From Phaeobacter sp. (GTDB lineage Bacteria; Pseudomonadota; Alphaproteobacteria; Rhodobacterales; Rhodobacteraceae): a DNA stretch of 44,860 nt. Below the pieces are notes generated by a model. The model was not told where the DNA came from. It was given only the letters and a program-made list of their open reading frames with translations, and searched no databases. Positions 8,166 to 20,963 of the stretch are shown in pieces (position 1 is the stretch's first letter; every line of letters begins with the position of its first letter). The DNA lies in the NCBI RefSeq assembly GCF_022825805.1, contig NZ_JAJDWC010000107.1, forward strand, positions 1 through 44,860. The letters run 5' to 3'. The position numbers and the translations under genes are program-made.

Positions 8166-10133
8166 ATGGCTCTTTCGCGTCGCACAGGACAACGGTTTCA
8201 GGCGTCCATCTGGCCGGGGTTCGTGGATGCGATGACCGGTCTTCTGCTTGTTTTGATGTTTCTGCTGACCATTTTCATGGTTGTGCAATTCGTGCTGCGG
8301 GAAACCATCTCGGGTCAGGAAAATCAGCTTGATGAGCTTGCCGCGGAGGTCAGCGCCCTTGCTGATGCTCTAGGGCTAGAGGAACGCGACAATCGCCAGC
8401 TCGAAGCGCGACTGGGTGCCCTCAGCGCGACCTTGGGCACAACGCAAGGCGCACTTGAAGAGACGCAGGATGCCCTTGCTGCATCGGCTCAGCGGATTGA
8501 TGAATTCGAAAGCCAGGTTGCAGCATTGCTGCGGCGACAGCAACTGGCCGACCAGCAGATCCAGTCGCTGTCCGCAGAACGCGACCAATTGCAGGCGGAT
8601 CGCGCAGTCCTCGAAGGAGAGCGTGACTCCCTCAACCATGCTCTTGCAGCCACGCGGGATGAAATTGATGCGCAGGCCGAAGCGGCGCGGCTGGCGGCGG
8701 CCCGCCGTGAAGCGCTCGAGGCGCTGGTGGCGGAGTTGGAAACAGACAAAGACCGCCAAGCCTTCGAGCTGCAGGGACTGCAGGAGCAGTTGAGCCAGGC
8801 AGAGGCAGATCGGCTCGCAGAAGCCGCCGCAGCTGATCTGCTGCGCCGCCGTTTGACGGACGCCGATGCAGAACTCACTGCCATGACACTGGCGCTGGAA
8901 CAACAGCGCAAGGAGGCTGAGAACACGCTCACACTCTTGGCGGCAGCAGACACTGCAAAGGCACAGTTGGAGACCCGGTTGTCGCAGGTGCTTTCCGACC
9001 TTGAGGCCGCAAATGCCGCAACCAAAGATCGCGATGCGCTCGCCGAGCGGCTGAGCCGCGTTCTGGCGCAGCTGGATCTGGCGCAGCGCAGTGCCGATGA
9101 ACGGATTGCTGCCCTGTCAGAAGATCTGACCGAGCTGCAGGCCGGAAAGGACGCAGCAGAGGGCGAAGTCGCAGCAGCCCAAGCGGAGCAGGCGGAAACA
9201 GAGCAGAAGCTGCTCGCAGCCCTGGCCCAGCTAGAACTGGCAACGGCTGCGGCCGCCGACAAAGAACTGCTGCAACAACGTCTTCTGGCCGCTTTGAGCG
9301 AAGGTGATGACGCTGCCGCGGCGGCGGCGGAACAAACCGATTTGGCAGCCCAGCGTGCGGCGCTTCTGGCGCAGGCGCGCGAAACGCTGGCGCAGGAACA
9401 ACAGATCTCCGCCAAAGCCCAGCGAGAGGCGGCATTGTTGAACCAGCAGATCGCGGCTTTGCGGGACCAATTGGGTGGATTGCAGGCGATCCTTGATGAT
9501 TACGAAGCGCGAGACGCAGCCCAATCCGTTCAGGTTCAAAACCTCGGACGTGATCTGAATGCGGCCTTGGCCCGGGCAGCTGCAGAAGAACGTCGTCGTC
9601 GGCGCCTTGAGGAAGAAGAACGCAAACGCCTTGAGGCCGAAACTGCTGCCTTGTCCGATCGCGCAGCAGATCTGGAGCAATACCGGTCAGAGTTTTTTGG
9701 CCGCCTGCGCGATGTGCTGGGAAATCAAGAAGGCGTGCGGATCGAAGGGGATCGTTTTGTCTTTGCCTCAGAAGTGCTGTTTGCCCCGGCCAGTGCCGAC
9801 CTGTCGCTCGAGGGTGAAACGGAAATTGCCAAAGTGGCCCGCATTCTGCAGACCGTTGCTGCAGCCATTCCTCCCGAAATCAACTGGATCATCCGTGTCG
9901 ACGGTCACACCGATGACACTCCACTGGGCGCGCACCCACGGTTTGCCGACAATTGGGAGCTCAGCCAAGGGCGCGCCTTGTCGGTTGTGCGCTTTATGGT
10001 GGAGCAGCTGGGTATCCCGCCCGCGCGTTTGTCCGCCAACGGGTTTGGGGAGTATCAGCCGGTGGATCGGGCACAGACCGCCGAGGCCCGTGCCCAAAAC
10101 CGACGCATTGAGTTGAAGTTCACCGAACGATGA
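8166..10133 (+). CDS. MotB/OmpA-like protein with very long coiled coil
   Basis: This 655-residue protein has one N-terminal membrane helix (about residues 15-45), a very long heptad-rich region (about 45-505, mostly Ala, Glu, Gln, Leu, Arg), and a C-terminal OmpA-type peptidoglycan-binding domain (about 530-652). The helix begins WPGFVDAMTGLL. Asp21 sits where MotB-type stator proteins carry their proton-binding aspartate. The OmpA domain shows VDGHTDDTPLG, NWELSQGRA and NRRIELKF. The coiled coil would span a large distance in the periplasm, far more than ordinary MotB. The gene is translated right after the MotA-like gene, so the two are an obligate pair. No plug-like segment could be identified. 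Function beyond a peptidoglycan-anchored ion-driven complex is unknown. Confidence 0.87.
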   Translation: MALSRRTGQRFQASIWPGFVDAMTGLLLVLMFLLTIFMVVQFVLRETISGQENQLDELAAEVSALADALGLEERDNRQLEARLGALSATLGTTQGALEETQDALAASAQRIDEFESQVAALLRRQQLADQQIQSLSAERDQLQADRAVLEGERDSLNHALAATRDEIDAQAEAARLAAARREALEALVAELETDKDRQAFELQGLQEQLSQAEADRLAEAAAADLLRRRLTDADAELTAMTLALEQQRKEAENTLTLLAAADTAKAQLETRLSQVLSDLEAANAATKDRDALAERLSRVLAQLDLAQRSADERIAALSEDLTELQAGKDAAEGEVAAAQAEQAETEQKLLAALAQLELATAAAADKELLQQRLLAALSEGDDAAAAAAEQTDLAAQRAALLAQARETLAQEQQISAKAQREAALLNQQIAALRDQLGGLQAILDDYEARDAAQSVQVQNLGRDLNAALARAAAEERRRRRLEEEERKRLEAETAALSDRAADLEQYRSEFFGRLRDVLGNQEGVRIEGDRFVFASEVLFAPASADLSLEGETEIAKVARILQTVAAAIPPEINWIIRVDGHTDDTPLGAHPRFADNWELSQGRALSVVRFMVEQLGIPPARLSANGFGEYQPVDRAQTAEARAQNRRIELKFTER

Positions 10134-10152
10134 CTCCCGCCGATGACGCCCC

Positions 10153-10713
10153 TTACGGCGCAACCTGCGCGGCATGCCGCAGTTTGAGGAGTGAGATCAG
10201 CCGGCATGCCTCCGCCGGAGGAGCCTGCTCAATCCGTTCATAAACACTGCCATCGCGTTCGCGTTGCAACAGACCACATCCAATCATGGTGCGGCGCAGT
10301 GTGGCGGGATCGCCAAACCGGTGAGATCCGTCCAGGATTTCGTTGAGCTGCGCCTCCGACAAAGGTGTTCGGGCCGGAACCTGTGACCACAGCGCAAATA
10401 GAGCCAGGGTTTGAACCGCACGGCGGGATGGCCATTGGCGCAACTGTCCCTCTGCGTCGAATTGCGCCAGTGTCCTTTGAACGAGACGTTCATCAACCGG
10501 GGCTTTGGGGATATGTCGCTGATGGTCTGGTTGCGGTATCTGCGCTGCCGTCTGGTGCGCGCGCAGGTGCTGATGGTTTTGAAAGCCCGCAGCGCGGGCA
10601 ATCATGTTCAGCAATCGCAAATGGCCGGGGCTTTGCTGGCCTAATTGCTCGGCAAGGGTTTTGGAAAATCGTGACACATCTTCGATGTGCAACGGTAAAG
10701 TCAGTCTGGTCAT
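10153..10713 (-). CDS. DUF2087 domain-containing protein
   Basis: This is a 186-residue protein of unknown function. I placed the start at ATG 10713 because the sequence from there (MTRLTLPLHIEDVSRFSK) looks like a native N-terminus. The frame stays open to 10875, but that part is low-complexity and basic. The N-terminal half (residues 1-60) has a short helical motif with LLNMIARAAGFQNHQHLRAH. The C-terminal half (about 85-165) matches DUF2087, with a helix-rich RRAVQTLALFALWSQV segment, then LSEAQLNEIL and a FGDPATLRRTMIGCGLLQRE block resembling a small winged helix. It may bind nucleic acid, but this is not established. It converges on the OmpA-like gene with only 19 bases between. Confidence 0.75.
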   Translation of the reverse strand: MTRLTLPLHIEDVSRFSKTLAEQLGQQSPGHLRLLNMIARAAGFQNHQHLRAHQTAAQIPQPDHQRHIPKAPVDERLVQRTLAQFDAEGQLRQWPSRRAVQTLALFALWSQVPARTPLSEAQLNEILDGSHRFGDPATLRRTMIGCGLLQRERDGSVYERIEQAPPAEACRLISLLKLRHAAQVAP

Positions 10714-10911
10714 GCAAGTATCCACATGGGCGTTTGCCGGATCGGTGGTCGCTGTCTTGACGATACGCGCCCCATTGGGAGATTTGCGTTTTTGTGCCTT
10801 GGCAGGTTTAGCTCTCCCGTAGGAGCAGCGACGCCTCGGTGACTGCCGACCGTAGGCTGAGCCTATGAAAGACATGGCCTGCCCGCAAGGGGAAGGGGCA
10901 AAGATAAGGCA

Positions 10912-11880
10912 TCACTCCACCAGCATGGATCGCTGCGCTGTATCGATAATTTTGCCTGCGCGGATCAGTGTTGCGGTGGCCTGATACAATCCTGGTTGCA
11001 GGCCTACACCGCGGATGCGGCGTCCGGCTGCGCGAAACAATTGCGCCTGTGGTTTCTCCAGCTGATCTTCCTGTTGCAGCACGGGGCCATTTGGCCCGGT
11101 GATGTCCAGTTGCAGCCGATCGCCGGTCCGGCTGCCGAAGGCATAGGCCCAATAGACCAGCGCACTTGCGCCCGCAGGCAGCGGCGCTTGATCAGCGGTT
11201 CCCTCTTTGATGGTGGCGAACTTCGGGACATGGTCAGAAAACCCTGACGCAATGAAGCCGCCGGGTTCATATGGAATGTCGTCCCGCCACAAAGCGTCGG
11301 CGTCAGGCGCGGTTCGGCAATCAGCGGTCATGCTCGGGATGAACGGGTCGATTGTCTTGCCGTTGTGGCGCACAGTCAGGTGGAGATGCGGAAACTCTGT
11401 ATTGCCAGACAGGCCGACCTGCCCAAGGATCGTGCCAGGTTCTACCCTGTCGCCCTGGGACACTGCGATGGAGCCGCGCCGCATATGACAATATTGGGTT
11501 TCCCACCCTCCGTCATGGCGGATGAGCACCCCATTGCCGCATTCCCGGCCCCGGACAGCGGCCGCGTTTTCGCCAGTGGCGTATTGGTCTGCCATGCTGT
11601 CACGGGCGCCTGCCACGACCCCACCTGCTGCTGCCAGCACTGAGACGCCTGATCGCATCTCCGCGAGAGAGGGCAGGGCGATATCCGTGCCCTTATGGCC
11701 GTCATACGTCAGTCCGTTGCAGGTGAAATCCCGCGTCGCGGGGGAAGGATCATGATCGACATATTGCTGGATGTGGCAGTCGCTGCCCAAAGTGCAGTCA
11801 ACCGGCCAGTCCAAAACAAGATCGCTCGCCGCAACAGGTGCGGCGAGCGAGAAAATCAATCCGATTGGCCAGAGCCGCAT
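10912..11880 (-). CDS. M23 family peptidase, exported
   Basis: This 322-residue protein has a signal peptide (residues 1-18, cleavage near AAPVAAS) and a LytM/M23 metallopeptidase domain (about residues 55-180). Zinc-ligand motifs are visible: YDGHKGTDIALP (HxxxD) near residue 60 and PHLHLTV (HxH) near residue 168, plus a central YCHMRRG. Such enzymes cut peptide cross-links in peptidoglycan. The C-terminal part (about 200-322) is a beta-rich domain of unknown role containing YWAYAFGSRTGDRLQLDI. The signature residues are intact, so it is probably active rather than a degenerate activator. It lies 3 bases downstream of the clpA stop on the same strand. Confidence 0.92.
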   Translation of the reverse strand: MRLWPIGLIFSLAAPVAASDLVLDWPVDCTLGSDCHIQQYVDHDPSPATRDFTCNGLTYDGHKGTDIALPSLAEMRSGVSVLAAAGGVVAGARDSMADQYATGENAAAVRGRECGNGVLIRHDGGWETQYCHMRRGSIAVSQGDRVEPGTILGQVGLSGNTEFPHLHLTVRHNGKTIDPFIPSMTADCRTAPDADALWRDDIPYEPGGFIASGFSDHVPKFATIKEGTADQAPLPAGASALVYWAYAFGSRTGDRLQLDITGPNGPVLQQEDQLEKPQAQLFRAAGRRIRGVGLQPGLYQATATLIRAGKIIDTAQRSMLVE

Positions 11881-11883
11881 GGA

Positions 11884-14205
11884 TCACTCTGCCGTCAGCA
11901 GTGGCGGCTTGTCCCCGGAAATGCGCGGCTTTGCCGGGCCTTCGATACGTAGATCCAGTTTGCCGTCCTTGATGCCGACCTTGACCAGGCCGCCTTTGGA
12001 CAATTTGCCAAACAGCAGTTCCTCGGCCAGCGGCTTCTTGATGTGCTCTTGGATGACGCGGCCAAGGGGCCGTGCGCCCATGCGATCATCATAGCCTTTG
12101 TCAGCAAGCCACTCTGCCGCTTTGCGGGTCAGTTCGATCGAGACATTGCGGTCCATCAACTGAGCTTCAAGCTGGAGGACGAATTTCTCAACCACCTGCA
12201 GGATAACCTCTTTTGGCAGCGCGCCAAAGGAGATCACGGCGTCCAGACGGTTGCGGAATTCCGGGCTGAAGGTCCGTTCAATGGCGGCGGTGTCTTCGCC
12301 TTCGCGACGATCACGGCCAAAGCCGATGGCGGATTTGGCTTGTTCGGCCGCTCCGGCATTTGATGTCATGATCAAGACAACATTCCGGAAATTCACCGTC
12401 CGACCGTTGTGGTCGGTCAGCTGACCATTGTCCATCACCTGCAAGAGGATGTTGAACACGTCCGGGTGCGCTTTTTCGATCTCATCCAGCAGCAGAACAC
12501 AATGCGGATGCTGATCCACACCATCGGTCAGCAGGCCGCCCTGATCGAAGCCGACATAGCCGGGAGGCGCGCCAATCAGGCGGGACACCGCGTGTTTTTC
12601 CATGTACTCGGACATGTCAAAGCGGAGAAGCTCCACGCCCAGCGTGTCTGCTAGCTGCTTGGCAACCTCGGTTTTACCCACACCGGTTGGACCAGCGAAA
12701 AGATAGTTGCCAATTGGTTTCTCTGGCTCGCGCAGACCTGCACGTGCCAGTTTGATCGCGCTGGACAACGCTTCGATTGCGGCGTCCTGTCCGAACACCA
12801 CCCGTTTCAGGGAGCGTTCCAGGTCTTTCAGCACTTCGGCGTCGTCTTTGGACACGTTCTTTGGCGGGATGCGTGCGATCTTGGCAACCACGGCCTCGAT
12901 CTCTTTGACGCCGATGGTTTTACGACGCTTGCTTTCCGCGACCAAGTGTTGCGCGGCACCAGCCTCATCGATCACATCGATGGCTTTATCCGGCAGTTTG
13001 CGATCATTAATGTAGCGTGCCGAGAGTTCGACCGCGGATTTGATCGCATCAGAGGTGAATTTGATCCCGTGATGATCCTCGAAATAGGGTTTAAGCCCTT
13101 TGAGGATTTGGACGGAATCTTCCACTGAAGGTTCACTCACATCGATTTTCTGGAACCGGCGCGACAGCGCGCGGTCCTTTTCAAAATGCTGGCGGAATTC
13201 CTTGTAGGTTGTTGACCCCATGGTGCGCAGTTTGCCGCCCTGCAACGCAGGTTTCAGCAGGTTTGATGCATCCATGGCACCACCAGAGGTCGCACCTGCA
13301 CCGATCACCGTGTGGATTTCGTCGATAAATAGGACAGCGTCCGGGTGCTCTTCGAGTTCAGTTACGACAGCCTTTAGACGTTCCTCGAAATCACCGCGGT
13401 AGCGGGTGCCTGCGAGCAGTGCGCCCATATCGAGTGAGTAGATCGTGGTGTTGGCCAACACGTCCGGTGTTTCGCCCGCGACGATTTTGCGTGCCAGACC
13501 TTCTGCAATCGCGGTCTTGCCAACGCCGGGGTCACCGACGAGCAGCGGGTTATTCTTGCGGCGGCGGCAGAGAACCTGAATGCAGCGCTCGACCTCATGG
13601 CCGCGTCCGATCAGGGGATCGATATCGCCCTCACGCGATTTCGCGTTCAGATCAACGCAGTATTTCGCCAGTGCGCTTTCTTTTTTGTCGCCTTCGGTGG
13701 TGGCCTGGGCTTCCTCTTCGATTTCGGGTGCGCCAGAGACCTGACGTGTTTCCCCAAACGCAGGGTCCTTGGCCACACCATGGGCGATGAAATTCACCGC
13801 GTCATAGCGCGACATGTCCTGATCCTGCAGGAAGTAGGCCGCATCGCTTTCCCGTTCGGCAAAAATAGCGACCAGGACGTTTGCGCCGGTCACTTCGGTT
13901 CTGCCAGAACTCTGGACATGGATCGCGGCGCGCTGGATCACCCGCTGGAAGGCGGCTGTCGGGACGGCTTCGGATCCGTCGACGTCTGTCACCAAGTTTG
14001 ACAGATCTTCGTCGATGAATTCGACCAGCGTGGCGCGCAGTTCTGTCAGGTCGACGCTGCAGGCACGCATAACGCGTGAGGCCTCTGGTTCATCCAGCAA
14101 AGCCAGCAGCAAATGCTCCAGGGTTGCAAATTCGTGACGCCGTTCATTTGCCAGCGCAAGCGCGGCGTGAATGGCCTGTTCCAATGTGCTCGAGAATGAA
14201 GGCAC
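11884..14205 (-). CDS. clpA: ATP-dependent Clp protease ATP-binding subunit ClpA
   Basis: ClpA is an AAA+ unfoldase that feeds proteins, including N-end rule substrates delivered by ClpS, into the ClpP protease. From the GTG at 14205 the protein has 773 residues: Clp N-domain repeats (about 1-145), then AAA1 with [13 protein letters not shown] and [12 protein letters not shown], then AAA2 with [14 protein letters not shown] and [13 protein letters not shown]. An IGFG loop (in [13 protein letters not shown]) is the ClpP-docking tripeptide. I chose the GTG because AGGAG precedes it by 9 bases. The open frame extends 21 codons further but lacks homology there. clpS is not adjacent in this window. 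Confidence 0.95.
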   Translation of the reverse strand: MPSFSSTLEQAIHAALALANERRHEFATLEHLLLALLDEPEASRVMRACSVDLTELRATLVEFIDEDLSNLVTDVDGSEAVPTAAFQRVIQRAAIHVQSSGRTEVTGANVLVAIFAERESDAAYFLQDQDMSRYDAVNFIAHGVAKDPAFGETRQVSGAPEIEEEAQATTEGDKKESALAKYCVDLNAKSREGDIDPLIGRGHEVERCIQVLCRRRKNNPLLVGDPGVGKTAIAEGLARKIVAGETPDVLANTTIYSLDMGALLAGTRYRGDFEERLKAVVTELEEHPDAVLFIDEIHTVIGAGATSGGAMDASNLLKPALQGGKLRTMGSTTYKEFRQHFEKDRALSRRFQKIDVSEPSVEDSVQILKGLKPYFEDHHGIKFTSDAIKSAVELSARYINDRKLPDKAIDVIDEAGAAQHLVAESKRRKTIGVKEIEAVVAKIARIPPKNVSKDDAEVLKDLERSLKRVVFGQDAAIEALSSAIKLARAGLREPEKPIGNYLFAGPTGVGKTEVAKQLADTLGVELLRFDMSEYMEKHAVSRLIGAPPGYVGFDQGGLLTDGVDQHPHCVLLLDEIEKAHPDVFNILLQVMDNGQLTDHNGRTVNFRNVVLIMTSNAGAAEQAKSAIGFGRDRREGEDTAAIERTFSPEFRNRLDAVISFGALPKEVILQVVEKFVLQLEAQLMDRNVSIELTRKAAEWLADKGYDDRMGARPLGRVIQEHIKKPLAEELLFGKLSKGGLVKVGIKDGKLDLRIEGPAKPRISGDKPPLLTAE

Positions 14206-14386
14206 GGGCGTGCTCCTCTTGATCTTGGGTTGGCGTGTCGGCTGCGGTGGAATTGCCTTGCCTTCCACAATCCAACCATGTCCTCATAGTATTAGAGTTT
14301 GGTTGATAGCGGCCCAGCTTCAAGTTCTTTCTTTCATTTATATGTCATATTTCTTGTCACTGTACCGTGAGGCCGGGGGCCTTGGT

Positions 14387-15160
14387 TCAAAAATTATCTT
14401 TCATGGCACGGATTTGGGCAAATACCTCTGCCTCAGTGCCATTCGGCAGGCCTGCCGATTTTTTCACCTCGCCAACATGGGGGCGCAGAAACGGGTTGGT
14501 GGCCAGCTCCTCCGAAAGGCGGCTGGGCACGGTTGGCTTGTTCGCAGCGCGGGCGTCTTCGATGTCGTGAATGCGGCGTACCAGCATGTCATTCCCCGGT
14601 TCGATCGTGATCGCAAAGCGCGCATTGGCCTCGGTATACTCATGACCGGGATAGACGATGGTGTCTGCAGGCAGTGCTGCCATCTTTTGCAAGGAACCCC
14701 ACATCTGGCCCGGCGTTCCTTCGAACAGTCGCCCGCATCCCAGGGCCATAAGGCTGTCGGCGGTAAACAGTGCTTTTGCCTGCGGCATATGAAAGGCGAT
14801 GTGGCCGACCGTGTGCCCAGAGACATCAAGGATGTCGATATCCGCGCCAAGCAGCGTGATTTGATCCCCCTCCGACACCGCGATATCCAGCGGCGGCAGG
14901 CGATGGGCATCTGCGGCTGCTCCGATAACCTGGGCGCCATATTGATCCCGCAGCGCGGCGACACCGCCGATATGATCCCAATGATGGTGGGTCAGGAGGA
15001 TATGGTCGAGCCCCCAGCCGCGCTCAGACAAGGCAGATGTCAGCGCCTCTGCCTCCGGCGCATCAACCACGGCTGTTTCGGCGGTATCTGGGTTGTGCAG
15101 CAGGAATGCATAGTTGTCCGAGAGACATGGCACAGTCACAATTTCAAGAGGCATGGTCAT
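14387..15160 (-). CDS. gloB: Hydroxyacylglutathione hydrolase (glyoxalase II)
   Basis: This 257-residue enzyme hydrolyses S-lactoylglutathione to lactate and glutathione, the second step of methylglyoxal detoxification. The metallo-beta-lactamase domain (about residues 10-175) shows the binuclear site LTHHHWDHIGG. Further metal ligands are in SGHTVGHIAFHM and the Asp of FTADSL. YPGHEYTEANARFA and the C-terminal HAGH domain (about 175-257, PFLRPHV) bind glutathione. I chose ATG 15160 because AGGA lies 5 bases upstream. ATG 15154 is an alternative. It is divergent from the methyltransferase gene, which begins 65 bases away. Confidence 0.95.
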   Translation of the reverse strand: MTMPLEIVTVPCLSDNYAFLLHNPDTAETAVVDAPEAEALTSALSERGWGLDHILLTHHHWDHIGGVAALRDQYGAQVIGAAADAHRLPPLDIAVSEGDQITLLGADIDILDVSGHTVGHIAFHMPQAKALFTADSLMALGCGRLFEGTPGQMWGSLQKMAALPADTIVYPGHEYTEANARFAITIEPGNDMLVRRIHDIEDARAANKPTVPSRLSEELATNPFLRPHVGEVKKSAGLPNGTEAEVFAQIRAMKDNF

Positions 15161-15225
15161 TCGCGTCCTAATAGGTAAAGTGGGGGCGACTGGCCCCAGA
15201 TTGGCCCAAGTGACGGACGCCCGCA

Positions 15226-15972
15226 ATGCATCTTGATGTTCAGGATCTGAGGAACTTCTACTATCGCAGCACACTGGGCCGTTCCGTTCAGGCGTCGATC
15301 CGTGGGCGTCTGTTGGATATCTGGCCAGAAGCTGCGGGGCAGGCGGTTGCTGGTTTTGGCTTCGCAGCGCCGCTGCTGCGACCTTACCTGCCGGATGCGC
15401 GCCGGGTGATTGCGCTGATGCCGGGGCCACAGGGGGTCATGCAATGGCCGGCCGGACTGCCAAATGTGTCTGTGCTGTCTGACGAAACCCGCTGGCCTTT
15501 GGAAACCGGTCACGTTGATCGGCTTGTGGTGCTGCATGGGTTGGAAACCTCGGACCATCCTTCCAAGCTGCTAGAGGAGTGTTGGCGCGTGTTGGGACCG
15601 GGCGGCAAAGCGGTGTTCATCGTGCCCAATCGCTCTGGACTATGGGCTCGGTCTGATGGGACGCCGTTCGGATTTGGTCGCCCCTATACGCTCAGTCAGG
15701 TGGAGAACCAGCTGCGGCATCATCATTTCACGATCGAGCGTCACTTTGGCGCCTTGTATCAACCGCCAAGCCAACGTCGGTTTTGGTTGCGCACCGCGCG
15801 TCTTCTGGAGCGGGTGGGTGAACGGCTGCCTGCGATGATCGGGGGCGGGGTGTTTCTGGTAGAGGTTAGCAAGCAAGTCCATCCGCGACGTGGCGAGATG
15901 ATGCGGCTGCGAACCCCCAGCCCGATCCGTGTCCTGGAGGGCCTCTCCAATCCAATGCCGGAGCCTGCTTAG
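15226..15972 (+). CDS. Class I SAM-dependent methyltransferase
   Basis: This is a 248-residue protein with a Methyltransf_11-like Rossmann core at about residues 35-135. Motif I is degenerate ([10 protein letters not shown]). The acidic and hydrophobic motif around [18 protein letters not shown], followed by [19 protein letters not shown], is clear and diagnostic. A C-terminal helical part of about 100 residues includes [16 protein letters not shown]. It is divergent from gloB, an arrangement that hints at glyoxal-related or housekeeping metabolism, but the substrate is not known. The start ATG 15226 is the first in frame. The Shine-Dalgarno is weak. Confidence 0.8.
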   Translation: MHLDVQDLRNFYYRSTLGRSVQASIRGRLLDIWPEAAGQAVAGFGFAAPLLRPYLPDARRVIALMPGPQGVMQWPAGLPNVSVLSDETRWPLETGHVDRLVVLHGLETSDHPSKLLEECWRVLGPGGKAVFIVPNRSGLWARSDGTPFGFGRPYTLSQVENQLRHHHFTIERHFGALYQPPSQRRFWLRTARLLERVGERLPAMIGGGVFLVEVSKQVHPRRGEMMRLRTPSPIRVLEGLSNPMPEPA

Positions 15973-16511
15973 GCCCAAATCTGTCCACCGATCTCTCGGG
16001 GAACGTGGCGCCTTGGCGGACATCAGCGCTGGGCGCTGAGAGACCGAGCATGACCCGAAGCCTGCTGTCCACATCTATTGGATCGCGACCTGAGAGGTGG
16101 TGACAGTAGGGTGCGGCTTGCCGAGCGGATCGACCGAGATGTTCAAAGGTGCAGGCCAGCAGCATGATTCCCAGCCGAGGTTCAAAACCGCGGGTTCAGG
16201 TATTATTTTCGACAATTTCGCTGATTTCTGACTGCTCAGACGGTGTTTTGGCCGGATTTGGCGATCAAAATTAACCTCCAAAGTCGGTTTTTTTGACGCT
16301 ACATTTTGTCCATCTTGCAAGGTTCTGGCCTATCGCACTGAATTTAAACAATAGTTCGTTTTTTGTAAGTGCTGCCAAGCCTGTTGATAGGTTGACGCCG
16401 CTCTGCTACATCCACGCTGATTTTGACGCCCCACTGGTCTGTGGGGAGACCTCACGCCCCCGGACGCCACCTTTTTGGTCGCCAACCGGGGCCAATATCG
16501 GAAGGGTGGAC
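15973..16511. other. Long intergenic region upstream of atp operon
   Basis: This 539-base gap between the methyltransferase and atpH has no coding region I can support. Its middle part (about 16200-16390) is more AT-rich than its surroundings. A candidate promoter lies at 16384-16412. The leader from there to atpH is about 100 bases. I see no obvious riboswitch or terminator hairpin with a T-tract. Confidence 0.6.
16384..16412 (+). promoter_or_regulatory. Candidate sigma70 promoter for atpHAGDC
   Basis: TTGATA (16384-16389), 17 bases, then TACATC (16407-16412), about 100 bases ahead of the atpH start. It matches the consensus moderately and sits where the operon promoter should be. Not tested. 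Confidence 0.4.
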
Positions 16512-17072
16512 GTGTCCGAACCAGCTTCGATTTCAGCAGGCATCGCCGCGCGCTATGCCACAGCGATCTTTGAGATCGCAGAGGAGAGCAAGGCGCTTGA
16601 AGGCCTTGAAACCGGGATCAATGATCTGTCCGCCGCATTGGCTGACAGCGCAGAACTGCGCGATCTGATTGTCTCGCCTCTGGTGTCCCGTGAAGAGCAA
16701 GGCGCAGCTGTGGCAGCGATTGCAGACAAAATGGGCCTGGCGCCAGTTTTAAGCAATGGTCTGTCTTTGATGGCGCAGAAACGCCGTCTGTTTGCCGTAC
16801 CGGCCTTGATCGAAGCGCTGCGCGCACGCCTTGCGGAGACCCGCGGCGAGATCACTGCCGACGTCACATCGGCAAAACCTCTGACGAAAACTCAAAGTGA
16901 GAAACTGGCCAAGACCCTGGCAGAGCGCACGGGCAAAAAGGTCGTTATCAATGCAACCGTCGATGCCAGCATCATCGGCGGTCTTGTCGTTAAAGTGGGC
17001 TCGAAGATGATCGACAACTCGATCCGCTCCAAGCTCAACTCCCTACAGAACGCAATGAAAGAGGTCGGATAA
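16512..17072 (+). CDS. atpH: ATP synthase F1 delta subunit
   Basis: Delta is the peripheral-stalk subunit (OSCP homologue) that joins F1 to the b subunits. From GTG 16512 the protein has 186 residues, the normal length for this group. The frame is open upstream but without the family sequence. An N-terminal helical bundle (about 1-110) contains ISAGIAARYATAIFEIAEES. The C-terminal part (about 140-186) has the conserved KVVINATVDASIIGGLVVKV segment. The GTG follows AGGGTGG. The stop is immediately followed by the atpA ATG, with no gap, so translation is coupled. It is the first gene of the F1 operon. The Fo genes are not in this window. Confidence 0.95.
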   Translation: MSEPASISAGIAARYATAIFEIAEESKALEGLETGINDLSAALADSAELRDLIVSPLVSREEQGAAVAAIADKMGLAPVLSNGLSLMAQKRRLFAVPALIEALRARLAETRGEITADVTSAKPLTKTQSEKLAKTLAERTGKKVVINATVDASIIGGLVVKVGSKMIDNSIRSKLNSLQNAMKEVG

Positions 17073-18611
17073 ATGGGTATCCAAGCAGCAGAGATTTCTG
17101 CGATCCTGAAAGACCAGATCAAGAATTTTGGTCAAGAAGCCGAGGTGGCAGAAATTGGCCGCGTGCTGTCCGTCGGTGACGGTATTGCCCGCGTCTATGG
17201 CCTCGACAACGTTCAGGCCGGTGAAATGGTCGAGTTCCCCGGCGGCATCATGGGTATGGCGCTGAACCTCGAAGCCGACAACGTTGGTGTGGTTATCTTT
17301 GGTTCCGACCGGGACATTAAAGAAGGCGACACTGTTAAGCGGACCAACTCCATCGTGGACGTGCCTGCTGGCCCCGAGCTGCTGGGTCGCGTTGTGGACG
17401 GCCTCGGCAACCCGCTGGACGGCAAAGGCCCGATCAAAACTGCTGAGCGCAAAGTGGCAGACGTCAAGGCGCCAGGCATCATCCCGCGTAAATCGGTTCA
17501 CGAGCCGATGGCAACTGGCCTGAAGTCCGTTGACGCGATGATCCCGATCGGCCGTGGCCAGCGTGAGCTGATCATTGGCGACCGTCAGACCGGTAAGACT
17601 GCTGTGGCTCTGGACGCGATCCTGAACCAGAAAGTCTACAACGACGCGGCTGGCGACGACGATTCCAAGAAACTATACTGTGTGTACGTTGCTGTGGGCC
17701 AGAAGCGCTCCACCGTTGCACAGCTGGTGAAGAAGCTGGAAGAAACCGGTGCGATGGAATACTCCATCGTGGTTGCAGCTACCGCATCCGAGCCTGCACC
17801 GCTGCAGTTCCTGGCACCTTATGCCGCGACTGCAATGGCAGAGTACTTCCGCGACAGCGGCAAGCACGCCCTGATCATCTATGATGACCTGTCCAAGCAG
17901 GCTGTTGCTTACCGTCAGATGTCCCTGCTGCTGCGCCGTCCGCCGGGCCGTGAAGCTTATCCTGGTGACGTTTTCTACCTGCACTCCCGTCTGCTGGAGC
18001 GTTCCGCGAAACTGAACGAAGAGTTCGGCGCGGGCTCTCTGACCGCTCTGCCGGTCATCGAAACACAGGGCGGCGACGTGTCTGCGTTTATTCCGACCAA
18101 CGTGATCTCGATCACCGACGGTCAGATCTTCCTGGAAACCGAACTGTTCTACCAGGGCATCCGTCCTGCTGTGAACACCGGTCTGTCGGTTTCGCGTGTG
18201 GGCTCCTCCGCTCAGACCAACGCAATGAAATCCGTTGCTGGTCCGGTGAAACTGGAACTCGCTCAGTACCGCGAAATGGCTGCCTTTGCTCAGTTCGGCT
18301 CCGACCTTGATGCCGCAACTCAGCAGCTGCTGAACCGTGGTGCGCGTCTGACCGAGCTGATGAAACAGCCACAGTACGCACCGCTGACCAACGCGGAAAT
18401 CGTCTGCGTGATCTTTGCAGGCACCAACGGCTACCTCGACAAAGTCGACGTCAAAGATGTTGGCCGCTATGAGGCTGGCCTGCTGGCGCACCTGCGTGGC
18501 AAGCACCAGGACCTGCTGGATTGGATCACCAACGAAGATCCGAAGATCAAAGGCGACGCCGCCGACAAGATCAAAGCAGCTCTGGACGCGTTCGCCGCTG
18601 ACTTCGCTTAA
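17073..18611 (+). CDS. atpA: ATP synthase F1 alpha subunit
   Basis: This 512-residue alpha subunit forms the F1 hexamer with beta and holds the non-catalytic nucleotide sites. The order is an N-terminal beta-barrel (about 1-95), then the nucleotide-binding domain with Walker [13 protein letters not shown] near residue 170, and then a C-terminal helical domain. [29 protein letters not shown] and the signature [17 protein letters not shown] are all present. Length and motifs are complete. It starts at the base after the atpH stop and is followed by atpG after a 14-base gap. Confidence 0.99.
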   Translation: MGIQAAEISAILKDQIKNFGQEAEVAEIGRVLSVGDGIARVYGLDNVQAGEMVEFPGGIMGMALNLEADNVGVVIFGSDRDIKEGDTVKRTNSIVDVPAGPELLGRVVDGLGNPLDGKGPIKTAERKVADVKAPGIIPRKSVHEPMATGLKSVDAMIPIGRGQRELIIGDRQTGKTAVALDAILNQKVYNDAAGDDDSKKLYCVYVAVGQKRSTVAQLVKKLEETGAMEYSIVVAATASEPAPLQFLAPYAATAMAEYFRDSGKHALIIYDDLSKQAVAYRQMSLLLRRPPGREAYPGDVFYLHSRLLERSAKLNEEFGAGSLTALPVIETQGGDVSAFIPTNVISITDGQIFLETELFYQGIRPAVNTGLSVSRVGSSAQTNAMKSVAGPVKLELAQYREMAAFAQFGSDLDAATQQLLNRGARLTELMKQPQYAPLTNAEIVCVIFAGTNGYLDKVDVKDVGRYEAGLLAHLRGKHQDLLDWITNEDPKIKGDAADKIKAALDAFAADFA

Positions 18612-18625
18612 GGGGGGACGAGGCA

Positions 18626-20952
<2,327 letters not shown>

Positions 20953-20963
20953 GGAGGGCCCTG

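Noticed and set aside
8489..9415. Serine/alanine-rich open frame opposite the coiled-coil gene
   Set aside because: A low-complexity product of the repetitive opposite strand.
6981..10133. A Zorya-type phage defence system
   Set aside because: Only the MotA/MotB-like pair is present. The ZorC/ZorD or ZorE components are absent, and the neighbours are housekeeping genes.
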